Positions 24,157 through 33,896 of a DNA stretch of 64,000 bases are shown piece after piece. Under the pieces are notes generated by a model. The model had not been told where the DNA came from, did not search any database, and worked only from the letters and a program-made list of their open reading frames with translations. Origin of the DNA: Nocardia sp. CC227C (lineage in GTDB: Bacteria; Actinomycetota; Actinomycetes; Mycobacteriales; Mycobacteriaceae); assembly GCF_030767025.1 (NCBI RefSeq), contig NZ_JASITE010000005.1, positions 452,257 through 516,256 on the forward strand, given 5' to 3'. Position numbers and translations under genes: made by a program. Position 1 is the first letter of the stretch; every line of letters starts with the position of its first letter.

Positions 24157-26304
24157 ATGGCGTGGGAAGCCGGGGGTGAGCGGTACTCGGGTGGCCCACA
24201 CGCCGACCTCGTCGAGCAGTGGGTCGCCGCACTCACCCGTGGCACACGCGATCACGTGGTGCCGATGAGTCGCGCCGAGACCCGGACCCTGCTCACCCGG
24301 TTCGCCCGCGAACTCGACGCCGCCGCGCAGGATCCGGCGGCGGATCGGCGGATCGCGGAACTGGGTGCGGAGCTGGCGCGGGCGCATTTCGTCGGCGACG
24401 AGGTACTCGGCCGCAGCGTCGCCGTGCTCGAGGAGTACTTCGCCGAGATCGCCGACGACGTCCCCGCCGACCGGGTGGCCATGCTGCTGGCCGCCTTCAC
24501 CACCGGCTACGTGCGCGCCTTCCGCGCCTGGCTGCTCGCCGAACAGGAGAGCGTGCGCGTCGCCGACATCACCGCGCGCCGCCTCGTCGAACAACGATTA
24601 CGCGAGAGCGAGGCCCGCTTCCGGGCGGTCTTCGCGCAGGCCGGAATCGGCACCGGGCTCTCCGATATGACCGGCCGCATCATCGAGGTCAACACCGCGT
24701 TCGCGCAGATGCTCGGCTACACGCCCGCCGAGATGCTGCGGCTGTCCGTCACCGATCTGGGCCATCCCAGCGACGATCCCGGCATGTGGAAGCTGTACTC
24801 GGGGGTGCTGCGCGGCGATCTGGACAATGTGCAGCTGGAGAAGTGCTATCCGCACAAGGACGGGCACGGGGTCTGGACCAATATCAACGTCTCGCTCATC
24901 CGCGACGAGCGCGGGGAGCCGCAGTACACGCTCATCCTGGTGGAGGACATCTCCGAGCGGCGGGCGCTGCGCGAGCGGCTGCACTACCGCGCCAATCACG
25001 ACCAGCTCACCGGACTGGCCAACCGCACCCGCTTCTTCGATGCCCTCACCACCGTCTTCGCCGACCCCAGCGCGCGCGTCGGGCTGTGCTACGTCGACCT
25101 CGACCATTTCAAGGCCGTCAACGACACCTTCGGCCACGCGGTGGGCGACGAACTGCTCGCCCAGGCCGCCACCCGCCTCACCGCCTGCGCCACCGGTCCC
25201 GGGCAGCTGGTGGCCCGCATGGGCGGCGACGAATTCGTCATCCTGGTGCCGCACAGCGGCGGTGCGGACGAGGTGGCGAGCCTGGCCCGCTGCGTGCTCG
25301 CCGCCTTCTCCCGGCCCTTCCACGTGCACGGCTACCGGCTGTCCGTCACCGCCAGCGTCGGCGTCATGGAGGACCGCGCCGGGCACACCACCGCAGAGGA
25401 ACTGCTGCGCTCGGCCGACTCCAGCATGTACTGGGCCAAGGCCGCCGGGCGCGGCCGCTACGAGATCTTCGACGCCGCCCGCAGCCACCGCGAACACACC
25501 CGCGTCGAACTCACCGCCGCCATGCCCGACGCGCTGGCGCGCGGGGAGTTCTTCCTCGACTACCAGCCCATCGTGGCGCTGGACGGGCGGGGCATGGTGG
25601 CGGTGGAGGCGCTGGCCCGCTGGCGGCATCCCGAACTCGGCATCCTGCCGCCCGCCCGCTTCGTGGACCTGGCCGAGGACAACGGCCACATCGGCGCGCT
25701 GGGGTCGCTGGTGCTGAATCTGGCCATCGCGGACAGCCGGGCGTGGAGCGAGCGCTACCCCGCGCTCACCCCGCTGGTGAGCGTGAACGTCTCGGCCACC
25801 GAGGTCTCCGATCCGGCCTGGCTGGACCTGGTGCAGCAGGCCGTCGCGGACAGCGGGCTGAAACCCGAACAGCTGCAACTGGAACTGACCGAACGCGCCT
25901 TCATGGCCACCACCGGGCGGCCGCTGCACGCACTGCGCACCCTGGCCGAATCGGGGGTGCGCATCGCCGTCGACGATTTCGGGACCGGCTATTCGAATCT
26001 GGCCTATCTCGGGCGGCTGCCGCTGCACACGGTCAAACTGGCGGGACCGTTCGTGCGGCACCTGCGCACCCCCGATGCCATGGAGGCGGCGGATCTGCGC
26101 ATCCTGGAGACGATCATCGCGCTCGCGCACGACCTGGGGTACACGGTGACGGCCGAATGCGTGGAGACGCGGCACCAGGCCGACCAGCTGCGGGCGCTGG
26201 GCTGCGATACGGCGCAGGGGTGGTACTTCCACCATCCGATGCCCGCCGCGCGGATCACCGAACTGCTGGCCGCGGCGGAGGACACGGCGGCGCGGCAGCT
26301 CTGA
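24157..26304 (+). CDS. PAS-GGDEF-EAL cyclic-di-GMP enzyme
   Basis: 715 residues from ATG 24157 (an earlier in-frame start at 24067 is less likely). An N-terminal helical region (about 1-155) precedes a PAS domain (about 165-275; ITERR-like linker EDISERRALRERL), a GGDEF domain (about 285-435; HDQLTGLANR and intact MGGDEFVIL) and an EAL domain (about 450-705; VEALARWRHP, SVNVSATE, ELTERAF, DDFGTGYSNLAYL, ECVET, AQGWYFHHP). Both active sites look complete, so it could make or break c-di-GMP in response to the PAS signal. No RxxD inhibitory site is visible before GGDEF. No signal peptide or membrane span. Confidence 0.9.
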   Translation: MAWEAGGERYSGGPHADLVEQWVAALTRGTRDHVVPMSRAETRTLLTRFARELDAAAQDPAADRRIAELGAELARAHFVGDEVLGRSVAVLEEYFAEIADDVPADRVAMLLAAFTTGYVRAFRAWLLAEQESVRVADITARRLVEQRLRESEARFRAVFAQAGIGTGLSDMTGRIIEVNTAFAQMLGYTPAEMLRLSVTDLGHPSDDPGMWKLYSGVLRGDLDNVQLEKCYPHKDGHGVWTNINVSLIRDERGEPQYTLILVEDISERRALRERLHYRANHDQLTGLANRTRFFDALTTVFADPSARVGLCYVDLDHFKAVNDTFGHAVGDELLAQAATRLTACATGPGQLVARMGGDEFVILVPHSGGADEVASLARCVLAAFSRPFHVHGYRLSVTASVGVMEDRAGHTTAEELLRSADSSMYWAKAAGRGRYEIFDAARSHREHTRVELTAAMPDALARGEFFLDYQPIVALDGRGMVAVEALARWRHPELGILPPARFVDLAEDNGHIGALGSLVLNLAIADSRAWSERYPALTPLVSVNVSATEVSDPAWLDLVQQAVADSGLKPEQLQLELTERAFMATTGRPLHALRTLAESGVRIAVDDFGTGYSNLAYLGRLPLHTVKLAGPFVRHLRTPDAMEAADLRILETIIALAHDLGYTVTAECVETRHQADQLRALGCDTAQGWYFHHPMPAARITELLAAAEDTAARQL

Positions 26305-26311
26305 CCGGCCG

Positions 26312-27265
26312 CTAGCTCTCCCGTTTCGCCCGGGCCCGGCGCTTGCCCTCGTGCATGGCCTGCACCCGCGCCACCGGAATGGTGTGGCCCTCCTCCAGCA
26401 GATCGGCCGGAACCCGTTGCGGCGCGGGCATGTTCTCGGTCCACGGGTCGCGGTCGCCGAGGGTCTTCGGTGCGGTGTGGATGGTGAAGTCGCGCGGATG
26501 GATGTCGCCGAGGTCGGCCCAGTCCACCGGGAAGGACACCGTCGTCCCCGGCCGGATGCGGGGGCTGTAGGCGGAGACGACCGTCGCGCCGGCCGCCCGC
26601 GTGGAATCCAGGAAGACCTTGCCGCCCCGGTCTTCTCGAATGAAGGCGGTGGTGGCCAGCGCCGGGTCCAGGCGTTCGGCACGAGCGGCGATGGCCCGGG
26701 TGACCGCGGCGGCGTCCTCCACGGGCAGGCCCGGCTCGATCGGCACGAAGATGTGCACCCCCTTGGAACCGCTGGTCTTCACGGCTCCCGCGAGCCCGTC
26801 GGCGGCGAGGGCGGCGCGCACGAGTTCGGCGGCGCGCACCACCACCGCGAAATCCTCGCCCGCCGGGGGATCCAGATCGAGGATCAGGTGCGTCTGTCCC
26901 AGGCTGTGGTCCACCGGGATCAGGGTGGGGTGGTATTCCACGGCCCGCTGGTTGCCGAACCACAACAGGGTGCGGATGTCGTCGCACAGCGCGTAGGTCA
27001 CCTCGCGGTGGGCGCTGTCGGCCCACAGGGCCACCCGGTTGACGAAGTCCGGCGTGTACTTGGGCAGGTTCTTCTGCATGAACGGGTCCTGGCCCGGCCG
27101 CACCCGGACCACCGACAGCGGCCGATCGTGCAGTTGCCGGATCAGCCGGTCCGCCATGGCCTCGAGGTAGTCGATCAGATCCCGCTTGGTCGCGTCCGCG
27201 CCGTCGAACAGCGCGACGTCCAGGTTGGTCAGCCGCACGCCCCGCCGGGTCTCTTCGGTGCCCAT
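26312..27265 (-). CDS. LigD-type polymerase domain protein (NHEJ primase-polymerase)
   Basis: 317 residues, only the polymerase/primase (archaeo-eukaryotic primase-like) module of DNA ligase D. Key sites are the metal-binding LILDLDPPAGED, the nucleotide-site KTSGSKGVHIFVP, and VSAYSPRIRPG/TVSFPVDWADL. The domain fills gaps and adds ribonucleotides at double-strand break ends with Ku. Neither a ligase nor a Ku gene is near, so it is a stand-alone paralogue. Start ATG 27263-27265. Confidence 0.85.
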   Translation of the reverse strand: MGTEETRRGVRLTNLDVALFDGADATKRDLIDYLEAMADRLIRQLHDRPLSVVRVRPGQDPFMQKNLPKYTPDFVNRVALWADSAHREVTYALCDDIRTLLWFGNQRAVEYHPTLIPVDHSLGQTHLILDLDPPAGEDFAVVVRAAELVRAALAADGLAGAVKTSGSKGVHIFVPIEPGLPVEDAAAVTRAIAARAERLDPALATTAFIREDRGGKVFLDSTRAAGATVVSAYSPRIRPGTTVSFPVDWADLGDIHPRDFTIHTAPKTLGDRDPWTENMPAPQRVPADLLEEGHTIPVARVQAMHEGKRRARAKRES

Positions 27266-27290
27266 CGCCTCAGCGTAACGACAAGCACCG

Positions 27291-28199
27291 TCAGGCGGCG
27301 GCCACCCGATCGCGCCACACCCGCGGCGGCATGCCGTTCTCGCGGCGGAACACCCGGGTGAAATAGCCGGGATCGGCGATGCCGACCCGGCGCGCCACCT
27401 CGGTGACGGACAGGTCCGGGTCGGACAACAGGCGGCGGGCCTCGCTCATCCGGCGTTCGGTGATCCAGCCCTGCACGGTGCGGCCGGTGCGGCGGCGCAC
27501 CAGGGTGGTGAGGTAGGCGGGGGTCATGCCGACGGCGCGGGCCACATCGCGCAGGGACAGCGGCTCGCCGAAACGCTCCTCGATGACGTCGAAGACCTCG
27601 GCCAGCACGGTTTCACCGCTGCGCCGCAACTCGCCCACCACGTCGGCGGCCAGCCGCGCCACCTCCACCAGCAGCAGGGTCAGGTGGGCGGTGGCGGCCT
27701 GCCGGTAACCGGCCGGGCGCGTGGACAATTCCGCCTCGATGGCGGTGATGGTGTGCTCCCACACCTGCCGCCGGTCCACCGGGAGGCGCAGGCGCAGCAT
27801 GCCGCCGGGACGGCCGTGCAGGAAGGGGTAGAGCAGCGGATGTCCCCGCCAGGCGGGCCAGGGTGCGCGGCCGTCGCCGCCGAGAACCGCCGGATCGAAG
27901 AAGAGGCCGCGAGCATCGGTGAAGGTGGACGCATCGGTGGCCTCGACCACCTCGCCCAGGGCGACCACGAAGATGTCGCCCGCGCACACCTCGGACCGCC
28001 GACCGTCGGCGCACAGGGTGCCGCCGTCGCGGAGGGCGTAGAGCAGCACCGGGAACTCGTGGATGTGCGCGTGTCCGGGGGTGGGATGCGCCGACGGGGT
28101 GAAGCGGACCACCGACAGCGGTGGCGCGGCCGGGTCCGACCAGTAGCGGTAGACGGGCACCCCGGCCTCGTACCGGACCGGCGGGGCATGTTCGGGCAT
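27291..28199 (-). CDS. AraC family transcriptional regulator
   Basis: 302 residues. An N-terminal cupin-like ligand domain (about 25-110; HAHIHEFPVLLYAL) and a C-terminal double helix-turn-helix (about 200-300; SLRDVARAVGMTPAYLTTLVRRRTG and SVTEVARRVGIADPGYFTRVFRR in parts). It is divergent from the methyltransferase at 28273; the inverted repeat at 28200-28213 abuts its start codon. It probably controls itself and that gene. Confidence 0.9.
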   Translation of the reverse strand: MPEHAPPVRYEAGVPVYRYWSDPAAPPLSVVRFTPSAHPTPGHAHIHEFPVLLYALRDGGTLCADGRRSEVCAGDIFVVALGEVVEATDASTFTDARGLFFDPAVLGGDGRAPWPAWRGHPLLYPFLHGRPGGMLRLRLPVDRRQVWEHTITAIEAELSTRPAGYRQAATAHLTLLLVEVARLAADVVGELRRSGETVLAEVFDVIEERFGEPLSLRDVARAVGMTPAYLTTLVRRRTGRTVQGWITERRMSEARRLLSDPDLSVTEVARRVGIADPGYFTRVFRRENGMPPRVWRDRVAAA

Positions 28200-28213
28200 C
28201 TATCGAAAGATAG
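28200..28213. promoter_or_regulatory. Inverted repeat next to AraC gene start
   Basis: CTATC-GAAA-GATAG, a perfect 5-bp inverted repeat with a 4-base spacer directly before the start of the AraC-type gene and within the 73-bp divergent region. Could be an operator or part of the 5' leader hairpin. Confidence 0.4.
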
Positions 28214-28272
28214 TCCCACTACTGCCGATAATCCACCAATTGACCCGAGAAATAGGGCCTCACCATGGAGCT

Positions 28273-28959
28273 ATGACGCAAAATAATCCCGCTACCGGCT
28301 CCGATATCGTCCACGCGACGGGCAACCGGCACGACTATCTGCCCGCCGCCGGACGCAATGGCCTGCTGCCGTTCTACGACGTGATGACGCGGGCGCTCGG
28401 CGTCCCCGCCGTCCACCGCACCCTGCTGGCCCGGGCCGGACTGACACCGGGCACGCGGGTCGTCGAAATCGGATGCGGCACCGGCAATCTCACCATCCTC
28501 GCCAAGGACACCCACCCGGGCATCGAGATCACCGGCACCGACCCCGATCCGCTCGCGCTCGCCCGCGCCGAGCGAAAAGCCAAGGGTCGCAGTGGGATCG
28601 ACTTCCGCCACGGCTACGCCCAGGAGCTGCCCTTCGCCGACGCCAGCATCGACGACATGCTCTCCGCCTTCATGCTGCACCACCTGCCCATCGACGTGAA
28701 GGCCGCCGCCGCGGCCGAGGCCCTGCGCATTCTGCGGCCGGGCGGGCGACTGCACATCGCGGACGTCGGCGGCCGAATGACCACGGCCGACGGTTTCATG
28801 ACCCGGCGCATGCTGAAGGGCGGCCACGTCACCGACAATCTCGGCGACGGCATCCCCCGCCTGCTGCGCGCCGCCGGATTCGACGCCGAGGAGGTTGCCT
28901 CCACCGTCACCCGCCGCATCGGGCGCGTCACCTACTACCGTGCCACGCGCCCGGAATAA
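28273..28959 (+). CDS. Class I SAM-dependent methyltransferase
   Basis: 228 residues from ATG 28273 (GGAG upstream; ATG/GTG further upstream less likely). Methyltransferase fold with SAM motif VVEIGCGTGNLTI (about 60), acidic residue in TGTDPDP, and LPFADASIDDMLSAFMLHHL in two short stretches, then RILRPGGRLHIADVG. UbiE/Erg6-like small-molecule methyltransferase type; substrate unknown. Regulated most likely by the divergent AraC protein. Confidence 0.85.
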   Translation: MTQNNPATGSDIVHATGNRHDYLPAAGRNGLLPFYDVMTRALGVPAVHRTLLARAGLTPGTRVVEIGCGTGNLTILAKDTHPGIEITGTDPDPLALARAERKAKGRSGIDFRHGYAQELPFADASIDDMLSAFMLHHLPIDVKAAAAAEALRILRPGGRLHIADVGGRMTTADGFMTRRMLKGGHVTDNLGDGIPRLLRAAGFDAEEVASTVTRRIGRVTYYRATRPE

Positions 28960-28976
28960 CGCGTCGGCGGCACGAG

Positions 28977-29008
28977 CAGAGGGGCGCGGGTGAGCCCGCG
29001 CCCCTCTG
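28977..29008. terminator. Bidirectional hairpin terminator
   Basis: Perfect 14-bp stem CAGAGGGGCGCGGG/CCCGCGCCCCTCTG with loop TGAG, between the convergent methyltransferase (ends 28959) and FadD32-type ligase (ends 29031). Confidence 0.8.
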
Positions 29009-29030
29009 TGCTCGCGATCGCGGTCCGCGC

Positions 29031-30902
29031 TCAGTCCGCCTGGTCCGGGAAGTCCTTCTGCTGATATCCCCCGCGCAGCGTGCCTTCCACGTACGCCGCC
29101 TTGCAGGCCCGCCGCGCGATCTTGCCGCTGGAGGTGCGGGGAATCGAGCCCGCGGGCACCAGCAGCAGGTCGCGCACCGTCACGCCGTGCCGCTTGGCGA
29201 TGGCGGCGCGCACGGTCTCGGCAATGGGCTGGGGATCCAATTTCGCCGCGCCCGTGCCGCGTTCGGCGACGATCACCAACGCCTCCGCGGGCGCACCGGG
29301 GCTGGACTCGACCTCGGGCGGCAGTTGGTCGGCCGCCACCGAGAAGGCCGCGACGAAGCCCGGACGCAGCGCGGTGCTGGCCTCCTGTGCGGTGTACTCC
29401 AGATCCTGCGGATAGTGATTGCGGCCGTCCACGATCACCAGATCCTTGACCCGGCCGGTGATGTAGAGCTCGCCGTCGAGATAGGCCCCGAAATCCCCGG
29501 TGCGCATCCACTTCGCGCCGGGCTCGGTGCCCTCGGCGTGGCTGCCCATGGGCTGGCGGGCGGTCAGGGTGTTGTGGAAGGTCGCGACCGACTCCTCCGG
29601 ACGACCCCAGTAGCCGATGCCCATGTTCTGGCCGTGCAGCCAGATCTCGCCGACCTCGCCGTCCGGCCGCTCCTTGCCGTTCTCCGGGTCCACGATCACG
29701 GCCCACTGCGACAGCGCCACGTATCCGCAGGAAACCTGGGCCACGGCACTGTCGGATTCCGGCTCGACCGGCGTCATGCGTCCGGCATTGAGCTCCCCGC
29801 GGTCGACGTAGACCACGCGGGCCTCGTCCTCGCGCTTGGTGGCCGAGACGAACAGGGTCGCCTCCGCCATGCCGTAGCAGGGCTTGATGGCCGTCCTGGG
29901 CAGGCCGTAGGGCGCGAAGGCGTCGTTGAACTTCTTCATCGACGCCACCGACACCGGTTCGCTGCCGTTGATCAGGCCGATCACATTCGACAGGTCCAGC
30001 TCCTCGCCCGGCTTGGGCAGTCCGCGCAGGGCGGCGTGCTCGTAGGCGAAATTCGGTGCCGCCGCGAAGATCTCGGCCCCGTCCTCCTGCGCCGCCAGCT
30101 CCTTGATCCAACGGTACGGGCGACGCACGAAAGCGCTCGGCGACATGATGGTGATGAACTTGCCGCCGATGGTCGGCAGGATCACCGTCAACAGGCCCAT
30201 ATCGTGGAACAGCGGCAGCCAGGTGACGCCGCGCGCGTTCGCGGTGATGCCGATGGCGTCGATCATCTGCAGCAGGTTGGTCGCCACCGCCCGGTGGGTG
30301 ATCTCCACGCCCGCCGGGGTGCGGGTGGAGCCGGAGGTGTACTGCAGGTAGGCGACACTGTCGATATCGAGCTGCGGTCGCACCCAGGTCCGGCCGACGG
30401 TGTCCGGGATCGCCTCCACGGCGAGGATGCGCGGCCGCTGCGGCGCGGGCCGGTGACGGAACAGCTCCCGCACGCCCGCCGCCGCCGAACCGACCGTGAG
30501 GATGGCCGTGGGCTCGCAGTCGCCGAGCACCGCGTGCAGCCGATCCGAATGCCCCTGCTCGTCCGGATCGAACAGGGGTACGGCGATGGTCCCGGCGTAG
30601 ACCGCGGCGAACATGCCGACGATGTAGTCCAAGCCCTGCGGGGCCAGGATCGCCACCCGGTCGCCCGGCCGCGTCACCTGTTGCAGCCGGGCCGCCACGG
30701 CGCGCAGCCGGACGCCGAACTGCCGCCAGGTGAGCTCGTGGTACTCGCCGTCGCGCTCTCGCGAATAGTCGATATAGCGGTAGGCGAGATCGTCCTGATT
30801 CGTCTCGCTGTGCTTGTCGACGACGTCGATCAGGGTCCAGTCACCCGTGATCTCGATATTGCCGTGCTCGTCCAGATAGTCATCGAAGGTCTCGCCGATC
30901 AT
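29031..30902 (-). CDS. FadD32-type long-chain fatty acyl-AMP ligase
   Basis: 623 residues, the length of mycobacterial FadD32 (about 630). ANL-superfamily motifs: AYLQYTSGSTRTPAG (P-loop), WLPLFHDMGL, NGSEPVSVASM, KPCYGMAEATLFVS, RTGDFGAYLDGELYITGR and the catalytic lysine near PRTSSGKIARRACK. Residues agree closely with FadD32, which activates the meromycolic acid as acyl-AMP and passes it to the ACP domain of Pks13. The usual pks13 and accD4 neighbours are absent, so it is probably a paralogue serving another long-chain acid. It lies 100 bp downstream of a Kas gene on the same strand. Confidence 0.9.
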   Translation of the reverse strand: MIGETFDDYLDEHGNIEITGDWTLIDVVDKHSETNQDDLAYRYIDYSRERDGEYHELTWRQFGVRLRAVAARLQQVTRPGDRVAILAPQGLDYIVGMFAAVYAGTIAVPLFDPDEQGHSDRLHAVLGDCEPTAILTVGSAAAGVRELFRHRPAPQRPRILAVEAIPDTVGRTWVRPQLDIDSVAYLQYTSGSTRTPAGVEITHRAVATNLLQMIDAIGITANARGVTWLPLFHDMGLLTVILPTIGGKFITIMSPSAFVRRPYRWIKELAAQEDGAEIFAAAPNFAYEHAALRGLPKPGEELDLSNVIGLINGSEPVSVASMKKFNDAFAPYGLPRTAIKPCYGMAEATLFVSATKREDEARVVYVDRGELNAGRMTPVEPESDSAVAQVSCGYVALSQWAVIVDPENGKERPDGEVGEIWLHGQNMGIGYWGRPEESVATFHNTLTARQPMGSHAEGTEPGAKWMRTGDFGAYLDGELYITGRVKDLVIVDGRNHYPQDLEYTAQEASTALRPGFVAAFSVAADQLPPEVESSPGAPAEALVIVAERGTGAAKLDPQPIAETVRAAIAKRHGVTVRDLLLVPAGSIPRTSSGKIARRACKAAYVEGTLRGGYQQKDFPDQAD

Positions 30903-31002
30903 TCCCTATCCTTTTTCAACGCACTCCATCGTGCAGTGACACCGAACAAAGATCGACACACCAAAACTGGGAAACAGTAGCAGGTGTGGTGATCGGCGAC
31001 AC

Positions 31003-32250
31003 TCAGTACCGGCCGAATGCCAGCGCGACGTTGTGCCCGCCGAATCCGAAAGAGTTGTTGACCGCGTAGTCGATTCGTCCCCGCCGAGCCTGTCCGCTCA
31101 CGACGTCGAGATCGATTTCCGGGTCCAAATTGTCCAAATTCAGCGTGGGTGGGACCACCTCGTCTCGAATGCTCAACACGGTGATGACCGATTCCAGCGC
31201 GCCCACCGCACCGATGGAATGCCCCAAAGCGGATTTCGGCGCGTACACCGAAGCATGGTTGCCGATCGCCTTGTGGATGGCGTTGCACTCGGCGGTATCA
31301 CCGATGGGGGTGGCGGTGGCGTGCGCATTGATATGCGTGACATCGGTTTTCGTGATGCCCGCGGTCTCCAGCGCCCGGGTCATGGCCCGCGCCGCGCCGG
31401 TGCCCTCCGGATCGGGTGCGACCAGATGGAAACCGTCCGAGGTGATTCCGGCGCCCATGAGGCGGGCGTGGATGGTCGCACCGCGCGCCTTGGCGTGCTC
31501 CTCGGTCTCGAGCACCATGAGCGCACCGGCCTCGCCGAAGACGAAACCGTCACGGTCCGCGTCGAACGGGCGCGAGGCCGCCTTCGGATCGTCGTTGCGG
31601 GTGCTCATGGCCCGCATCATGGTGAAGGCCGCGATGGGCAGCGCCTGGATGGAACCTTCGACGCCACCGGTCACCACCATGTCGGCATCGCCCATCACGA
31701 TCATGCGCCAGGCGTTGGCGATCGCCTCCGAACCCGAGGAACAGGCCGAAACCGGGGTCGTCACACCGGCCTTCGCGCCCAGCTCCAGGCCGACGCAGGC
31801 GGCCGGGCCATTGGGCATGACGCACTGCACGGTCAGCGGGGACACCTTGCGGTAGCCGCCCTTGGACAGCTTGTCGCGGGCCACGATCAGCGACTCCGCG
31901 CCGCCCAGGCCGGTGCCGATGGAGACGCCGAGGCGGTGCGTGTCCACCTCGGGATTGCCTGCGTTTCGCCAGACCTCGCGGCCGAGTACGGTCGCCATCT
32001 GCTCGACATAGGACAGTCGCCGCACTTCGGCCGGGGTCAGTGCGGCACCGGGAGACACCTCGAGATGTCCGCCGATGCGCACCGGCAACTCGAAATCATC
32101 GATGAACGAATCATCGAGAACGTCGATTCCACTCTCGCCACTCAGCAGTCCCTTCCAGGTGGAATCGATATCACCCGCGATGGACGTGGTGGCCGCGAGA
32201 CTCGTGACGACCACGTCTGGGAAGCCGTCCGCGCTCGTATAAGAACTCAT
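31003..32250 (-). CDS. KasA/KasB-type beta-ketoacyl-ACP synthase
   Basis: 415 residues from ATG 32248-32250, matching KasA/KasB (416-417). Catalytic Cys in [12 protein letters not shown], His in [12 protein letters not shown] (usual consensus NAHGTAT, here Ala), and Lys/His in [13 protein letters not shown]-terminal [18 protein letters not shown] is nearly invariant in Kas enzymes. It extends acyl-AcpM chains in the FAS-II system for meromycolate. Here it is not beside fabD/acpM but directly before a FadD32-type ligase, so the pair may make and activate a special long chain. Confidence 0.9.
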   Translation of the reverse strand: MSSYTSADGFPDVVVTSLAATTSIAGDIDSTWKGLLSGESGIDVLDDSFIDDFELPVRIGGHLEVSPGAALTPAEVRRLSYVEQMATVLGREVWRNAGNPEVDTHRLGVSIGTGLGGAESLIVARDKLSKGGYRKVSPLTVQCVMPNGPAACVGLELGAKAGVTTPVSACSSGSEAIANAWRMIVMGDADMVVTGGVEGSIQALPIAAFTMMRAMSTRNDDPKAASRPFDADRDGFVFGEAGALMVLETEEHAKARGATIHARLMGAGITSDGFHLVAPDPEGTGAARAMTRALETAGITKTDVTHINAHATATPIGDTAECNAIHKAIGNHASVYAPKSALGHSIGAVGALESVITVLSIRDEVVPPTLNLDNLDPEIDLDVVSGQARRGRIDYAVNNSFGFGGHNVALAFGRY

Positions 32251-32511
32251 CTGTCGCTCACTCTCCGTAACACGCCTGGTCAGTGGCCATAACGCCCTGC
32301 CCGCAAGTGCGGCGGGGCGGGAAAGCGGTGGTGCGGAAAAAGCTCGAAAACTACGGTCGCCGGAAGATTGCCCCACATTATCGGGCGTCGATCGAACCGG
32401 TCTCCCCGGCGACACGCACGTGAACCCTACACAACCCTCGCCTTGACGCTGCCCACCCCGTCTGGGACAGTGGCGACCAAGACGATCGGGTGTGGGTGTG
32501 AGGACGTGACT

Positions 32512-33852
32512 GTGGCCGGAACCAGACGCAAGGGGATCGCACGCGGGGCCAGACTGGCGGCCCTGCCGATGAGCATCATGGCCAAACGCGCCGCCGCTCT
32601 CGGCACCCGGATCATCACCGGGGCGCAGCGCGGTGAACTCGACGAAAAGCTCATCGCCGAGGCCGCCGACCAGGTGTTCACGGTACTCGGTGAACTCAAG
32701 GGCGGAGCCATGAAGGTCGGGCAGGCGCTGTCGGTCATGGAGGCCGCGGTACCGCCGCAGTTCGCCGACCGCTACCGGGAGGCGCTGGTCAAACTCCAGG
32801 CCGAAGCGCCGCCCATGCCGGAGTCGGACACCTACCGCATGCTGACCCAGCAACTGGGCACGCGGTGGCGGGACCGCTTCCGGTCCTTCGATCCGAAACC
32901 GGTGGCGGCGGCCAGCATCGGGCAGGTACACCGGGCGGTGTGGTCGGACGGGCGCGATGTCGCGGTGAAGGTGCAGTACCCGCACGCCGAGGAGTCGCTG
33001 AAGGCGGATCTGGCGCTGCTGAAGATGTTCTCGTCGGTGTTCAACCTCATCCTGCCCGGGGCGGATGTGAAGGAACTGGTCGACGAGTTCATCGACCGCA
33101 CCCACGACGAACTCGACTATCGCATCGAATGCGACTACCAGCGGCGGTTCGCCAAGGCGCTGGGGCCGGACGACCCGAAGTTCTTCGTGCCCAAGGTGAT
33201 CGCCTCCGCACCCAAGGTCATGGTCACCGAGTGGATGGACGGGATGCCGCTGTCCAAGGTGATCGCCGGAGGCGACCGGGAACAGCGCGATCGGGCCGGA
33301 ATCCTGTTGTGGGAGTTGGCGGTGTCGTCACCGAAGCGGTTCGGCATTCTGCACTGCGACCCGCATCCGGGCAACTTCCGACTGCTCGAGGACGGGCGGC
33401 TGGGCATCATCGACTTCGGCGCGTGCACCGAAACACCCAACGGGCTACCGCCTTTCATCGGCGAGACCGCACGCTACCTGCTGGCGGAGGACTTCGACAA
33501 GGCGGTCGACGTGGTACGCCGCTCCGGATTCGTGAAGGAGGGCACCACCGTCGACATCGGACCGCTGCAACGCACGCTGGGGCCGCTGGTGGTACTGCTG
33601 CGCGAGGAGGAGTTCCACATGACCCGGCAGGTGCTCCAGGATCAGGCGCAGCGCTCCATGGACGTGCGCAATATGTCGATCCACAACGCGCTGGCCTTCA
33701 AGGCGACGCCGGAGTTCCCCGAAATGCCGATGATCGGGCGGGTGCTGGGCGGGGTGGCGGGCATCTGCGCGCAACTGGACACCACGGGGCCGTTCCTCGC
33801 GCTGGTGCGCGAATGGGTGCCGGGGTTCGTCGAGAGCGACGAGGCGGCCTGA
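32512..33852 (+). CDS. ABC1/UbiB (AarF) family atypical kinase-like protein
   Basis: 446 residues from GTG 32512 (AGGA 7 bases upstream; GTG 32506 is too close to it). The family signatures are present: KxGQ motif in [14 protein letters not shown], Ala-rich nucleotide loop [24 protein letters not shown], the ExD area of [14 protein letters not shown], catalytic HCDPHPGNF and metal-binding GIIDFGAC. UbiB-type proteins are ATPases that support isoprenoid-quinone biosynthesis or lipid handling. No quinone gene is nearby. Divergent from the Kas gene with 261 bp between. Confidence 0.9.
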   Translation: MAGTRRKGIARGARLAALPMSIMAKRAAALGTRIITGAQRGELDEKLIAEAADQVFTVLGELKGGAMKVGQALSVMEAAVPPQFADRYREALVKLQAEAPPMPESDTYRMLTQQLGTRWRDRFRSFDPKPVAAASIGQVHRAVWSDGRDVAVKVQYPHAEESLKADLALLKMFSSVFNLILPGADVKELVDEFIDRTHDELDYRIECDYQRRFAKALGPDDPKFFVPKVIASAPKVMVTEWMDGMPLSKVIAGGDREQRDRAGILLWELAVSSPKRFGILHCDPHPGNFRLLEDGRLGIIDFGACTETPNGLPPFIGETARYLLAEDFDKAVDVVRRSGFVKEGTTVDIGPLQRTLGPLVVLLREEEFHMTRQVLQDQAQRSMDVRNMSIHNALAFKATPEFPEMPMIGRVLGGVAGICAQLDTTGPFLALVREWVPGFVESDEAA

Positions 33853-33861
33853 AACCGGAGG

Positions 33862-33896
33862 GCGGCTCGCGGCTTGCGGCTCGCGGCTTGCGGCTC
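33862..33896. repeat. 14-bp tandem repeat, 2.5 copies
   Basis: GCGGCTCGCGGCTT at 33862-33875 and 33876-33889, then GCGGCTC at 33890-33896. It lies between the convergent UbiB-like gene and the DUF72 gene and touches the DUF72 stop codon. Confidence 0.75.

Noticed and set aside
28473..30980. 835-codon open frame opposite the FadD32-type ligase
   Set aside because: Overlaps two well-supported genes; no domain, biased composition.
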